Shown: positions 32,186 to 40,034 of the stretch, piece after piece
Layout of the letters: each line of letters begins with the position of its first letter
Numbering within the stretch: the first letter of the stretch is position 1
Origin: Pseudomonadota bacterium
GTDB lineage: Bacteria > Pseudomonadota > Gammaproteobacteria > Burkholderiales > Sulfuricellaceae
Direction: 5' to 3'
NCBI GenBank assembly: GCA_021801705.1
Contig: JAJYXP010000029.1
Coordinates: forward strand, 1 to 64,000
Length of the DNA: 64,000 nt
Notes under the pieces: generated by a model
Databases searched by the model: none
Told to the model about the DNA's origin: nothing
Seen by the model: only the letters and a program-made list of their open reading frames with translations
Position numbers and translations under genes: made by a program

Positions 32186-32195
32186 CCTAGTCTTA

Positions 32196-32311
32196 CTGTG
32201 CCATTAAACTGAGCGACACCCGCCGAATGCTTCCCCTTCTTCGGAAATTCCGTGTCGTCGATGATCCCGAAACACCCGCTCTCCAAGCCCAGCTTCGGCA
32301 GGGATGTAAGA
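32196..32311 (-). pseudogene. DDE transposase fragment (IS701/IS4-like)
   Basis: The minus-strand frame reads LPKLGLESGCFGIIDDTEFP, KKGKHSAGVAQFNGTV. The IIDDTxFPKKGKHSxGVA core is the catalytic-Asp region of IS701-type transposases. Only about 35 residues remain, wedged between two Crp/Fnr genes. No inverted repeats were found. Confidence 0.7.
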
Positions 32312-33088
32312 CTAGCCATGCAAGATACGGTCGTACGTTTCCTTGTCGGCCCGGTAACAACTGCAGGATGCGACTTCCAAGCCAGCGATGTCGCGAATCT
32401 TGATATCCCCCCGGCTATAGCTGATTAGTTTTTTATTCTGCAGCGAACCCGCGGCTTTGGTGACACCCACGCGGCGCACGCCCAGCACCTGGGCAAGTAA
32501 TTCGTGGGTGATATGGAACTCCTCTGAGTGCACCCGGTCTCGAGTCATCAGGAGCCAACGGGCAAGGCGCTCTTCTACTACATGGAAGTGGGTGCAAGCG
32601 GCTGTTTGCGCCAGTTGGCTCATCAACACGTAGATATAGCGGTTCAGTTCCTGTTGCAGTGCAACGCTGTATTTGAGTTCGCTGTGAAACCGTTCAGCAT
32701 CCATTCGCCATGCAGAGCCTGAGCCCTGCACCACGGCATGCAACGGTGAAACATCCACCCCAAGCATGAGGGGAATCCCGTACATACCTTCCCTGCCGAC
32801 CAGGGCCACCTCCAGGCTACCGTGACCGTCGGTTGGAGTCACCAATGAAATTAAACTATTAGTGGGAAAATAAACGTGGCGAATTGTCTCCCCAAGCTCG
32901 CAGAGAATATTTCCAGAAACCAACTTGACTTGTTCGCAGCCTGACAGCAAATGTTGACGATCTTTGCGAGGAAGGGCGGCAAGCAGACGGTTTCCCGCAG
33001 GGTCATGTACCGCAGATGGCACTCGACTCTCCTGAGTGTTGGGGGTCATTGAAGCATCCGAATGCAGTCCTATAACCTGAAGTGACAT
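32312..33088 (-). CDS. Crp/Fnr-family regulator, copy B (divergent)
   Basis: About 258 residues. The barrel spans LLAALPRKDRQHLLSGCEQVKLVSGNILCELGE to HAVVQGSGSAWRMDAERF. The winged helix is HITHELLAQVLGVRRVGVTKAAGSLQNKKLISYSRGDIKIRDIAGLE. It is clearly related to copies A and C but far less similar than they are to each other; the recognition-helix region (VRRVGVTKAAGSL) is nonetheless close. The start at 33088 is preferred (GAAGCGTC before ATG); 33049 is possible. Its stop lies right at the transposase fragment. A sequence-specific DNA-binding role is secure by family; the signal is unknown. Confidence 0.82.
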   Translation of the reverse strand: MSLQVIGLHSDASMTPNTQESRVPSAVHDPAGNRLLAALPRKDRQHLLSGCEQVKLVSGNILCELGETIRHVYFPTNSLISLVTPTDGHGSLEVALVGREGMYGIPLMLGVDVSPLHAVVQGSGSAWRMDAERFHSELKYSVALQQELNRYIYVLMSQLAQTAACTHFHVVEERLARWLLMTRDRVHSEEFHITHELLAQVLGVRRVGVTKAAGSLQNKKLISYSRGDIKIRDIAGLEVASCSCYRADKETYDRILHG

Positions 33089-33359
33089 GACGCTTCGGCT
33101 TCGCACAGTGCAACGTTTTGACAAGCGTAAGCTGAAGTGCCCGCCAATTCTGTACGCTGGCGAACATAGCGCGTAATTTTTTCACGGAACGACATGGTCG
33201 GTGGTGATATTGAACCCAGATTTTTTGGGGAGGTGTGAGGGGGGAATCGGCTTCATGGGCACAAGCTATCCGCCTTGGGTTCGATACAGTCCTTTTTCGA
33301 CTGCCGTAGTGGTCAAACCTTTTTTGAGCCCCGGCACAATCAAGGTGCAATACGATGCC
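33089..33359. other. Gap between the Crp/Fnr genes
   Basis: There is no convincing gene. It contains a short T-rich/G-rich stretch (TTTTTTGGGGAGGTGTGAGG near 33220) and CCTTTTTTGAGCCCC near 33318, which might be degenerate terminator or insertion debris. I could not assign either. Confidence 0.4.
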
Positions 33360-34217
33360 TCACCTCATCTGGCACGACGGGACGAAACGCATGTTTGTGT
33401 TGAGGGGGCGCGATGCGGCAGCTCGCTTCTCGCCCCGCGAGGCGGCGAGGTAGCCCCCCCCCATGCAACGGGGCTCAACGGTTTGCGTAGCAGTCACAGC
33501 GGGGAGCAGACGATCGAATTCCATTTTGACTACTTGGTAACACTCGCAGGCCCGTTTCTCCAATCCAGATCGATCAAGCACAGTGATATGACCACGGCGG
33601 TAACTAATCAACCCAGCGTGCTGCAACTTACCGGCGGCTTCCGTGATGCCTTCGCGGCGCACACCCAGCGTACTGGCAATCAATTCCTGCGTCATGGTCA
33701 ATTCATTCGAGGGCGATCGGTCAAGACTTGACAGCAGCCAGCGACACAGTTGCTGCTCCACCGAATGATGTCGATTGCAGACTGCGGTCTGGGACATCTG
33801 TGTAATCAGCGCCTGGATGTAGCGCAGCAACAAATTTTGCAATGAGCCGGAACGGCGCCCCCCACCACGATTGAATGCATCCTTCAGCAACTGCGACTTC
33901 AGCCGATAGGCATGACCCGCGCACTGCACCATGGCTCGATTCGGCATGGTTCCGCCGCCCATGAAGAGGGCGACACCGATAACGCCCTCGTTGCCGACCC
34001 CGGAGATTTCGGCTGACGCGCCATCCTCCATGACGTAAAGCAGTGACACGATGGCGGTCGTGGGGAAATAGACGTAACGCAACGCGCCCCCGGACTCGTA
34101 AAGAACGTCGCCGAGCGGCATCTGGACCAGTTCAAGATGGGGGGACAGGCGCTCGTATTCGGCCGCGGGCAGTGCGGCGAGAAGGTGATTTTGTCGTGGG
34201 GCAGGCGAGTCAGGCAT
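33360..34217 (-). CDS. Crp/Fnr-family regulator, copy C
   Basis: About 285 residues. The barrel spans LLAALPAAEYERLSPHLELVQMPLGDVLYESGG to NRAMVQCAGHAYRLKSQLL. The winged helix is TMTQELIASTLGVRREGITEAAGKLQHAGLISYRRGHITVLDRSGLE, near-identical to copy A. It has an extra ~40-residue Arg/Ala-rich C-terminal tail absent from copy A. The ATG at 34217 is preceded by GGGAGGTTCAT. The gene is divergent from a glycine-zipper lipoprotein gene, with the best copy of the shared palindrome between them, the layout expected for an autoregulated local regulator. Confidence 0.88.
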   Translation of the reverse strand: MPDSPAPRQNHLLAALPAAEYERLSPHLELVQMPLGDVLYESGGALRYVYFPTTAIVSLLYVMEDGASAEISGVGNEGVIGVALFMGGGTMPNRAMVQCAGHAYRLKSQLLKDAFNRGGGRRSGSLQNLLLRYIQALITQMSQTAVCNRHHSVEQQLCRWLLSSLDRSPSNELTMTQELIASTLGVRREGITEAAGKLQHAGLISYRRGHITVLDRSGLEKRACECYQVVKMEFDRLLPAVTATQTVEPRCMGGGYLAASRGEKRAAASRPLNTNMRFVPSCQMR

Positions 34218-34310
34218 ATGAACCTCCCACACCAGTAAAAAAGCTCAGCCCTGAAGCAGGGTTAAGAAAAACAGATTATCAAAATCCAGTATAGATCATT
34301 CACTGAATTA

Positions 34311-34326
34311 TGTGCGGCACCGCACA
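34311..34326 (+). promoter_or_regulatory. CRP/FNR-like palindrome, site 3 (perfect copy)
   Basis: TGTGCGGCACCGCACA is followed by GACG. The two 7-bp arms are perfectly inverted. It lies between Crp/Fnr copy C (94 bp from its start) and the lipoprotein gene at 34378 (52 bp). Confidence 0.65.
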
Positions 34327-34377
34327 GACGACATTTTATTTTGCGACTAACCTTCAATCATCAATTCAGGAGGTTTT

Positions 34378-34833
34378 ATGAAAACGCCAAAAATAGTTAT
34401 CGCAACTTTTCTCAGTGTAGCAACCCTGATGAGCGGCTGCGCGAGTACCGATACTCGTCCCGTGTCATCCTCGTCATCCTATTCCCACGCTGCTTATGGC
34501 GTGATTGACGCGATTGAAATCACTCGCGAGAGCGGCGGCGGGATAGGCGATAGCGGCATAGGTGCTGGCGCCGTCATCGGCGGCGTCGTAGGCGGAGTAC
34601 TCGGACATCAGGTCGGCGGTGGCACCGGCAAGGACATCGCGACCGTGGCCGGTGTGGTCGGGGGCGCCATGGCGGGCCACCAGATCGAAAAGAGCACCAA
34701 GCAGCAAGATGCCTATCGTATACGGGTGCGGCTTGACAACGGGGGGTATCAAACCGTGACGCAGCAAAGTATTGCCGATTTGCGCGTCGGAGACCGAGTC
34801 CGTATCGAGAACGACCGCGTATCGCGCTACTAA
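34378..34833 (+). CDS. Glycine-zipper 2TM lipoprotein (SlyB/Pcp-like)
   Basis: A 151-residue predicted lipoprotein (MKTPKIVIATFLSVATLMSG then C21). It has the glycine-zipper pair GAGAVIGGVVGGVLGHQVGGGTGKDIATVAGVVGGAMAGHQIEK and a C-terminal beta domain (RIRVRLDNGGYQTVTQQSIADLRVGDRVRIENDRV). This is the outer-membrane SlyB/Pcp layout. AGGAGGTTTT precedes the ATG. It is divergent from Crp/Fnr copy C with a shared palindrome between, so it is a likely direct target. Confidence 0.9.
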   Translation: MKTPKIVIATFLSVATLMSGCASTDTRPVSSSSSYSHAAYGVIDAIEITRESGGGIGDSGIGAGAVIGGVVGGVLGHQVGGGTGKDIATVAGVVGGAMAGHQIEKSTKQQDAYRIRVRLDNGGYQTVTQQSIADLRVGDRVRIENDRVSRY

Positions 34834-34915
34834 CCAGTAATGCCATTGCCGGCGGCCTGCTGTGCTTTGGATTTATAGTTTCAAACTACTCAATGATTAA
34901 CAAAGGGGAAAAAAC

Positions 34916-35611
34916 ATGAAAACTTCACGACTCGTTCTAAATATGCTTGTTATGGCTTCTTTAACCTCAGTGGGCATTGCTTCCGCACATGAAGTCACCA
35001 AGGAAGGTTATCTGATCGATACCCGCGGTAATCTGGTCAAGAACAACTACAACGAATGCTGGAGAACCGGCTACTGGACACCGGCCATGGCGATTGCGGA
35101 ATGCGATCCGGATCTGGTGAAGAAAGCTGAGCCCAAAGTGGCAGAGACCAAGGCACCCGCTGCTGCGCCTGCGCCTGTTCCTGTCGCCGGACCGGAAAAA
35201 GCAGCTTTCTCACCCATCACCCTGCAAGCTGAAACACTGTTTGACTTTGACAAATCGGTCATTCACGCTAGTGGCAAGAAACAGATGGATGATCAAGTTG
35301 TCAGCAAGATGAAGGAATATCCGCAAGTTGAAGTGATACTGGTGACTGGCCACACTGACCGCATCGGCACCGATGCCTATAATCAGAAGCTATCCCAGCG
35401 GCGTGCAGATGCCGTGAAGGCTTACCTGGTTGCTCAAGGTGTTGAAAGCAAACGTATTGAAACTGCTGCCAAAGGTGAATCCGAGCCGGTCGTTTCCTGC
35501 GATGACGTGAAAGGCAAAGTCAGCGGCAAGAACAAGAAGCTGGTTGAATGCCTGCAACCCAACCGCCGCGTAATGGTGGAAGTAAAGGTTCAGAAGCCAG
35601 TTCAGAGGTAA
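34916..35611 (+). CDS. OmpA-family protein
   Basis: A 231-residue exported protein. The signal peptide ends near SVGIASA. A short conserved N-terminal domain (YLIDTRGNLVKNNYNECWRTGYWTPAMAIAECDPDLV) with two Cys and an Ala/Pro-rich linker follow. The C-terminal OmpA domain (ETLFDFDKSVIHASGKKQMDDQ, VEVILVTGHTDRIGTDAYNQKLSQRRADAVKAYL, NRRVMVEVKV) binds peptidoglycan. No N-terminal beta-barrel is present, so it is a periplasmic or outer-membrane-tethered wall-binding protein. AAAGGGGAAAAAAC precedes the ATG, and a terminator follows. Confidence 0.92.
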   Translation: MKTSRLVLNMLVMASLTSVGIASAHEVTKEGYLIDTRGNLVKNNYNECWRTGYWTPAMAIAECDPDLVKKAEPKVAETKAPAAAPAPVPVAGPEKAAFSPITLQAETLFDFDKSVIHASGKKQMDDQVVSKMKEYPQVEVILVTGHTDRIGTDAYNQKLSQRRADAVKAYLVAQGVESKRIETAAKGESEPVVSCDDVKGKVSGKNKKLVECLQPNRRVMVEVKVQKPVQR

Positions 35612-35643
35612 CCTTCAGCTCCTCAATACGTTCCACAACAAAC

Positions 35644-35681
35644 AAAGGCCAACCCGTTAATCTTTGGTCGGCCTTTTGTTT
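35644..35681 (+). terminator. Rho-independent terminator after the OmpA gene
   Basis: AAAGGCCAACC and GGTCGGCCTTT pair with one wobble around a 10-nt loop and are followed by TGTTTT. Confidence 0.75.
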
Positions 35682-35741
35682 TAAGGAAGCGCAGGTTAAA
35701 CAAATGATCGCCGAAAACGAACTTGGAGACTGCCTGGCTTA

Positions 35742-35757
35742 TGTGCGACACCGCACA
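35742..35757 (+). promoter_or_regulatory. CRP/FNR-like palindrome, site 4
   Basis: TGTGCGACACCGCACA is followed by GACGG. It lies 134 bp before the second BON gene, the same position as site 1 before the first. Confidence 0.6.
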
Positions 35758-35890
35758 GACGGCGCCCGGCTTCAGGGTCATTATTAAACTGCTTGGATGG
35801 GATGAAAGGCAAACAGGCATTTGCAGGGAGCCCTTCGATCGCAAGTAATTTTTGAGTTTTATTTTCGTATTTTTTTAGGGGAATTTAATC

Positions 35891-36205
35891 ATGAAACAAC
35901 TTAGCAAGTATCTTTCCGCATTTTTCCTGGCCATTGCGCTGGTTTCTGTCGTGGGTTGCGCGTCCACTTCGAAGCAGGAAGGCACCGGCGAGTATATCGA
36001 CGATAGTGTCATCACCACCAAGGTCAAAGCTGCCATATTCAATGAGCCCTCCTTGAAATCTGCTGAAATCAACGTCGAAACTTACAAAGGCGTTGTTCAA
36101 TTGAGCGGATTCGTCAATTCCCAGGCCGACATCAGCAAGGCGGTTGAGCTTGCACGTAGCGTCAAGGGCGTGACTTCGGTCAAGAATGACATGCGTCTCA
36201 AGTAA
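35891..36205 (+). CDS. BON-domain lipoprotein, copy 2
   Basis: 104 residues with lipobox VVGC and one BON domain, differing from copy 1 (27022-27336) by about a dozen residues by my count (for example FVNSQADISKAVELARS against FVSSRAAESKAVEVARS). Related DNA extends about 190 bp upstream (ATGATCGCCGAAA.., the palindrome, GCATTTGCAGG..), showing the promoter was duplicated too. It is followed by a strong terminator. It is a probable envelope-protecting lipid-binding lipoprotein. Confidence 0.9.
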   Translation: MKQLSKYLSAFFLAIALVSVVGCASTSKQEGTGEYIDDSVITTKVKAAIFNEPSLKSAEINVETYKGVVQLSGFVNSQADISKAVELARSVKGVTSVKNDMRLK

Positions 36206-36216
36206 GCGAGACTGCC

Positions 36217-36261
36217 CGCGGGCCATTCCCGGGCATCACGTCCGGGAGTGGCCGTTTTTTG
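36217..36261 (+). terminator. Rho-independent terminator after BON copy 2
   Basis: CGGGCCATTCCCGG and CCGGGAGTGGCCG pair and are followed by TTTTTTG. The possible upstream TTG start of the next gene lies in this hairpin and is therefore rejected. Confidence 0.85.
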
Positions 36262-36306
36262 TTCTTCAGTAAGGTCGATGAGCCCAGTTGCACTGCGAGG
36301 AAGCCC

Positions 36307-37254
36307 ATGTTCCGCGGATTCGTTGATCGCATCGCCGATGCCACGCCCCACTGGGTAAAGTGTCTGAAGATCGTTCTGGTCGAATCGCTGACATCCTGGA
36401 TTGACCACCGCGCATCCAGCAAAGGCGCAGCCCTGGCTTTCTATACCGTGTTCTCCATGACACCCATCCTGGTGCTGTCCATCGCGTTCGCCGGCTACGT
36501 CTTCGGCGCCGAAGCGGCCCAGGGCGAGATCGTTGCCCAAGTGCAAGGTCTGGTAGGGCCGAATGGCGCGCAGGCGATCCAGGCACTGCTGGCAGCCGCG
36601 CGAGATCCTGACTCCGGGCTAGTGGCGACGCTCGTAGCGAGCGTCCTGCTGCTGTTGGGTGCCACTAGTGTCTTCACCGAGTTAAAGGGCAGCCTGGATG
36701 AACTTTGGGGCATCGACAAGCCTAGTCAGCCGGCCTTCAGCGTGAGATTTTTGAGAACCCGGCTCCTGTCCTTTGGAATGGTGCTTGTTCTGGCTTTCCT
36801 GCTGCTCGTCTCGCTCGTCATCAGTGCCGCACTGGCCATGCTTGAACGCTATGCACACGGGGTCATGGGCAGTTCCGCAGTGGTTCTCGCGACGACCTCC
36901 TCCCTCATTTCGTACGGCGTCATAGCCTGCATGTTTGCAGTCATCTACAAAACCCTGCCGGACGCACCGCTATCGTGGCGCGACGTCTGGATCGGCGCTG
37001 CCTTCACGGCAGGACTGTTCAGCCTGGGAAAATATGCGATCGGTTTGTATCTGGGCAACAGCGGCGTAGCATCGAGCTTTGGTGCCGCCGGTTCATTAAT
37101 CGCGTTATTGCTATGGGTGTACTACTCGGCACAGATTTTCTTTCTCGGGGCGGAGTTCACGCGGCAATACGCACTGTGGTTCGGCAGCCTGCAGCATGAG
37201 AGACTGTACTTCGAGGAAATGGAGCGCCTCGCCACGCGAACGGGAGCCGAGTAA
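36307..37254 (+). CDS. YihY/virulence factor BrkB family membrane protein
   Basis: A 315-residue inner-membrane protein with about six hydrophobic segments and the family's conserved blocks: RASSKGAALAFYTVFSMTPILVLSIAF, the GATSVFTELKGSLDELWGI segment, YKTLPDAPLSWRDVWIGAAFTAGLFSLGKYAIGLYLG and VYYSAQIFFLGAEFTRQYA. The biochemical role of YihY/BrkB proteins is unsettled. The ATG at 36307 is chosen because the upstream frame runs through a terminator hairpin. Confidence 0.92.
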   Translation: MFRGFVDRIADATPHWVKCLKIVLVESLTSWIDHRASSKGAALAFYTVFSMTPILVLSIAFAGYVFGAEAAQGEIVAQVQGLVGPNGAQAIQALLAAARDPDSGLVATLVASVLLLLGATSVFTELKGSLDELWGIDKPSQPAFSVRFLRTRLLSFGMVLVLAFLLLVSLVISAALAMLERYAHGVMGSSAVVLATTSSLISYGVIACMFAVIYKTLPDAPLSWRDVWIGAAFTAGLFSLGKYAIGLYLGNSGVASSFGAAGSLIALLLWVYYSAQIFFLGAEFTRQYALWFGSLQHERLYFEEMERLATRTGAE

Positions 37255-37291
37255 GCCGCATGGAAGGAGTCCCTGCACGACTGGGGTCATA

Positions 37292-37307
37292 CGTACGGCA
37301 CCGTACA
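37292..37307 (+). promoter_or_regulatory. CRP/FNR-like palindrome, site 5
   Basis: CGTACGGCACCGTACA is followed by GACGCCG. The arms are perfectly inverted except at the outer base. It lies 123 bp before the AI-2E family gene at 37430. Confidence 0.55.
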
Positions 37308-37429
37308 GACGCCGCCTGATCGCCCTACTATGCTCTACACCATGCTGTACCTCTGTCATCCAACCCCGGCGGATGGTCGGATACCGCTCACGCAATTCAC
37401 ATTAACCACAAACACTGAGGTTCGTCCCG

Positions 37430-38617
37430 ATGGCAGCAATCGCAACTCCCGCATCGGAATCTCCGGCAGGCGATCAATACCCCGCAGCGCAGGTATCCGA
37501 GACTACCCATCCCTTAACCGTTCACGTGCCTGTGGATGCGCGAGGCTTGGCGCTTGGCATACTGGCGACAGTCGCCCTGGTGTTCGCGCTGGACTGGATG
37601 CAGAAGTTTTTTGTTCCCCTGTTGCTCGGCATTTTCCTGACTTACACCCTGAACCCCCTGGTTGTAGGGTTGGAACGGATCAAGATTCCGCGCGTGCTGG
37701 GTACCAGTATGGTGATGGTGGCTGTTGTGTGCGCACTCGTGCTGGGCACCTACTCGTTGCGTGGGCAGATGCAGTCGATACTCGCGCAGTTGCCCGAAGC
37801 AGCGAGCAAACTGTCTGCGGGGTTTGCCAGTATGCGGGACGATCCGAGCGGCAACATGCAGAAAGTGCAAACTGCCGTCGGAGCAATGGAAAAGGCGACC
37901 AGCCAGATTGCCGGCATTCCGCCAGGCCCCAGGCAGCGCACGACTCACGTCGTCATCGACACACCCGGGTTCAAGCTTGGCAATTTCATGTGGGCTGGCT
38001 CCATGGGTGCTTTGGGCTTTATTGGTCAAGTGACCATGGTGATCTTTTTGGCCTTCTTTCTCCTGGCGGGTGGCGACACCTTCAAACGCAAGCTGGTACG
38101 ACTCGCGGGGCCGACGTTATCGCAGCGGAAAATCACTATTACCATCCTTAATGACATCAACGATTCCATCCAGAAATATCTGTTCATGCTGTTGATGACT
38201 AATCTGCTGCTAGGATTACTCACCTGGATCGCGTTCCACTGGATCGGCCTGGAAAACGCGGGAGCGTGGGCAGTCGCTGCGGGCTTGCTGCATGTCATCC
38301 CATACGCCGGTCCGATATTCACTGCGGCCGCTACCGGGATGGCGGCTTTCATGCAGTTCGATTCGTTTTCGATGGCGCTGTTGGTTTCTGGGGCATCATT
38401 GGCGACTGCTACGGTCGTCGGCACCTTTGTAACTACCTGGATGACCGGTAAAATCGCCAAAATGAATGCCGCGGCTGTATTTATCTCGCTGCTGTTCTGG
38501 GCATGGCTGTGGGGGGTGTGGGGCATGCTGCTCGGCATTCCGATCATTGTCATCCTGAAAGTGGTGTCCGAGCATGTGGTGCAATTGCAGCCTGTGGCGG
38601 AGTTGCTGGGAGACTAG
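37430..38617 (+). CDS. AI-2E family transporter
   Basis: A 395-residue inner-membrane protein of the AI-2E/PerM family with about eight hydrophobic segments. These start FVPLLLGIFLTYTLNPLVVGL and include IGQVTMVIFLAFFLLAGGDTFKRKLVR, the characteristic GLENAGAWAVAAGLLHVIPYAGPIFTA and a C-terminal WGVWGMLLGIPIIVILKVV. Despite the name most members are exporters or ion/proton antiporters of undefined substrate. The N-terminal ~35 residues are polar. A second, damaged family member follows at 38818-39870. Confidence 0.9.
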   Translation: MAAIATPASESPAGDQYPAAQVSETTHPLTVHVPVDARGLALGILATVALVFALDWMQKFFVPLLLGIFLTYTLNPLVVGLERIKIPRVLGTSMVMVAVVCALVLGTYSLRGQMQSILAQLPEAASKLSAGFASMRDDPSGNMQKVQTAVGAMEKATSQIAGIPPGPRQRTTHVVIDTPGFKLGNFMWAGSMGALGFIGQVTMVIFLAFFLLAGGDTFKRKLVRLAGPTLSQRKITITILNDINDSIQKYLFMLLMTNLLLGLLTWIAFHWIGLENAGAWAVAAGLLHVIPYAGPIFTAAATGMAAFMQFDSFSMALLVSGASLATATVVGTFVTTWMTGKIAKMNAAAVFISLLFWAWLWGVWGMLLGIPIIVILKVVSEHVVQLQPVAELLGD

Positions 38618-38817
38618 AAACCTGCCAGGACGTGGCTGCAATGGCTGGCCTGAAGATTACCCATCACTAATTCAGTGAGCGAAAAACATACGCAAAGAAC
38701 AAAAATTATTGTTGTTTTTCGCCTACCTGCTGCTTATTTTCCAGCGATGATCGGAGATACAGGCGCAGGCTTGTCAAATCCAGCCATAAACTGTCCTTAC
38801 CTTCTGATGGAGTAACC

Positions 38818-39870
38818 TTGGACTTCTACCGCAAGAGCTTCGTGATTGTCGTCGTGGCCCTCTTCGCCCTCGCCCTGTACTGGATGCTTGCGCCCTTCTG
38901 GGGTGCGCTGGCCTGGGGCATCTGCCTCGCCTTCCTGCTGGCGCCAGTGCATGGCTGGCTGATGCGCAAGCTGAAGGGACGCGCCAACCTGTCGGCGGGG
39001 ATCATCACCGTGCTGGTGCCTGTCGCGCTCGCGGGTCCGCTGGTCAGCCTTGGCGCGGCTTTAGCGAATCAGGTCGCGGACCTGGTCACGCTCCTGCAAC
39101 AACAGTCGCTGCGTTTCGACGCCAGCCTGATCGCGCAACTGGAGCCTTACCCCTTCATCGGCAGCCTGGCCGGATAGCTGCGCCAGAATCTCACCGCCAC
39201 GACCGAACAGCTCCAAGGCTGGCTGGTCAGCGGCGCTCAGACGCTGCTGCATTCGCTGGCGGCCAAGGGCGGCAACTTCGTGCTCAGCGCCCTGGGCACG
39301 ATCATCCACTTCTTCATGATGCTGTTCCTGCTGTTTTTTTTGCTGCGCGACGGCCGCCAACTGCTCGACCGCGCGATGCGCCTGGTGCCTATGGAACCAC
39401 AGCGCAGGGGTGAGTTGCTCAAGCTGGTTGGCAATACGACACGCGCCGTGGTCTACGGTACCGGCTTGACCGCTCTCGCCCAAGGCACGCTGATAGGCAT
39501 CGGCTTCGCCATCGCGGGCTTGCCCTCAGCTGTTGTGTTCGGCGTACTGACGGCGGCTATGGCGCTGCTGCCGGTTGGTGGCGCAGCTATCGTGTGGGTA
39601 CCCGCGATCGTCTATTTGGCCGCCACTTCACAATGGGGCTGGGCGTTCTTCATGTTGATCTGGGGCACGTGCGTATCGGTCTCCGACAATCTGCTGCGGC
39701 CGTTGCTGATTTCGAGCCAGGCGCCGGTGTCGATACTCGCCGTATTTATCGGCGTCATCGGCGGCATCTCGGCCTTTGGCATTATCGGCGTGATCATCGG
39801 GCCGGTGCTGCTGACCGTCATCTCTGTGCTGCTGCGTTTCCTTGACGATACGTTGTCGCGCCAGCCCTGA
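38818..39870 (+). pseudogene. AI-2E family transporter interrupted by one in-frame TAG
   Basis: A single 351-codon frame encodes a complete AI-2E/PerM protein (start TTG after GATGGAGTAACC). It runs MDFYRKSFVIVVVALFALAL .. LEPYPFIGSLAG, then TAG at 39175-39177, then LRQNLTATTEQLQGWLVSG .. ISAFGIIGVIIGPVLLTVISVLLRFLDDTL in the same frame. Both halves look intact, with no frameshift, so the lesion is one codon (perhaps GAG or CAG to TAG). The short product of 119 residues would lack the conserved core, so I call it a recent pseudogene. Readthrough or a sequencing error is not excluded. Confidence 0.8.
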
Positions 39871-39921
39871 CTCGGGCCTTAGAAGCTGATTCGCGAAATA
39901 CAAGCTCACATTGCTCCTCAA

Positions 39922-39937
39922 TGTTCGTTAACGCACA
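39922..39937 (+). promoter_or_regulatory. CRP/FNR-like palindrome, site 6
   Basis: TGTTCGTTAACGCACA is followed by GACC. It lies 98 bp before the start of the glycine-zipper repeat protein at 40035. Confidence 0.45.
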
Positions 39938-40034
39938 GACCGGTTTGCCGGGGTGGACTATCTTGCAACGTGGAACATTAATAAATGTCGATGAATTCAT
40001 TCGAATTGATCGTATCAATGAACAGGTGAAACTC

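Noticed and set aside
33072-33110. A ninth palindrome at TTCGCACAG before Crp/Fnr copy B
   Set aside because: Only the right arm matches, the left arm is absent and the trailing GA is GT, so it was not counted.
33070-33195. 41-codon minus-strand frame (MSFREKITRYVRQRTELAG...) upstream of Crp/Fnr copy B
   Set aside because: No clear ribosome-binding site and no homologue known to me; it overlaps the start of copy B. It could be a leader peptide but is not supported.
35704-35787. Possible leader peptide (MIAENELGDCLAY...) before BON copy 2
   Set aside because: The homologous region before BON copy 1 has an indel that changes the frame, so the conservation is of DNA, not of a peptide.
36259-36306. 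Upstream TTG start for the YihY/BrkB gene
   Set aside because: The extra 16 codons begin inside a terminator hairpin; the ATG at 36307 matches the family N-terminus.
39921-40034. Upstream ATG for the Ig/zipper protein
   Set aside because: It would place 38 residues before the signal peptide and overlaps the palindrome site; the start at 40035 has a ribosome-binding site.
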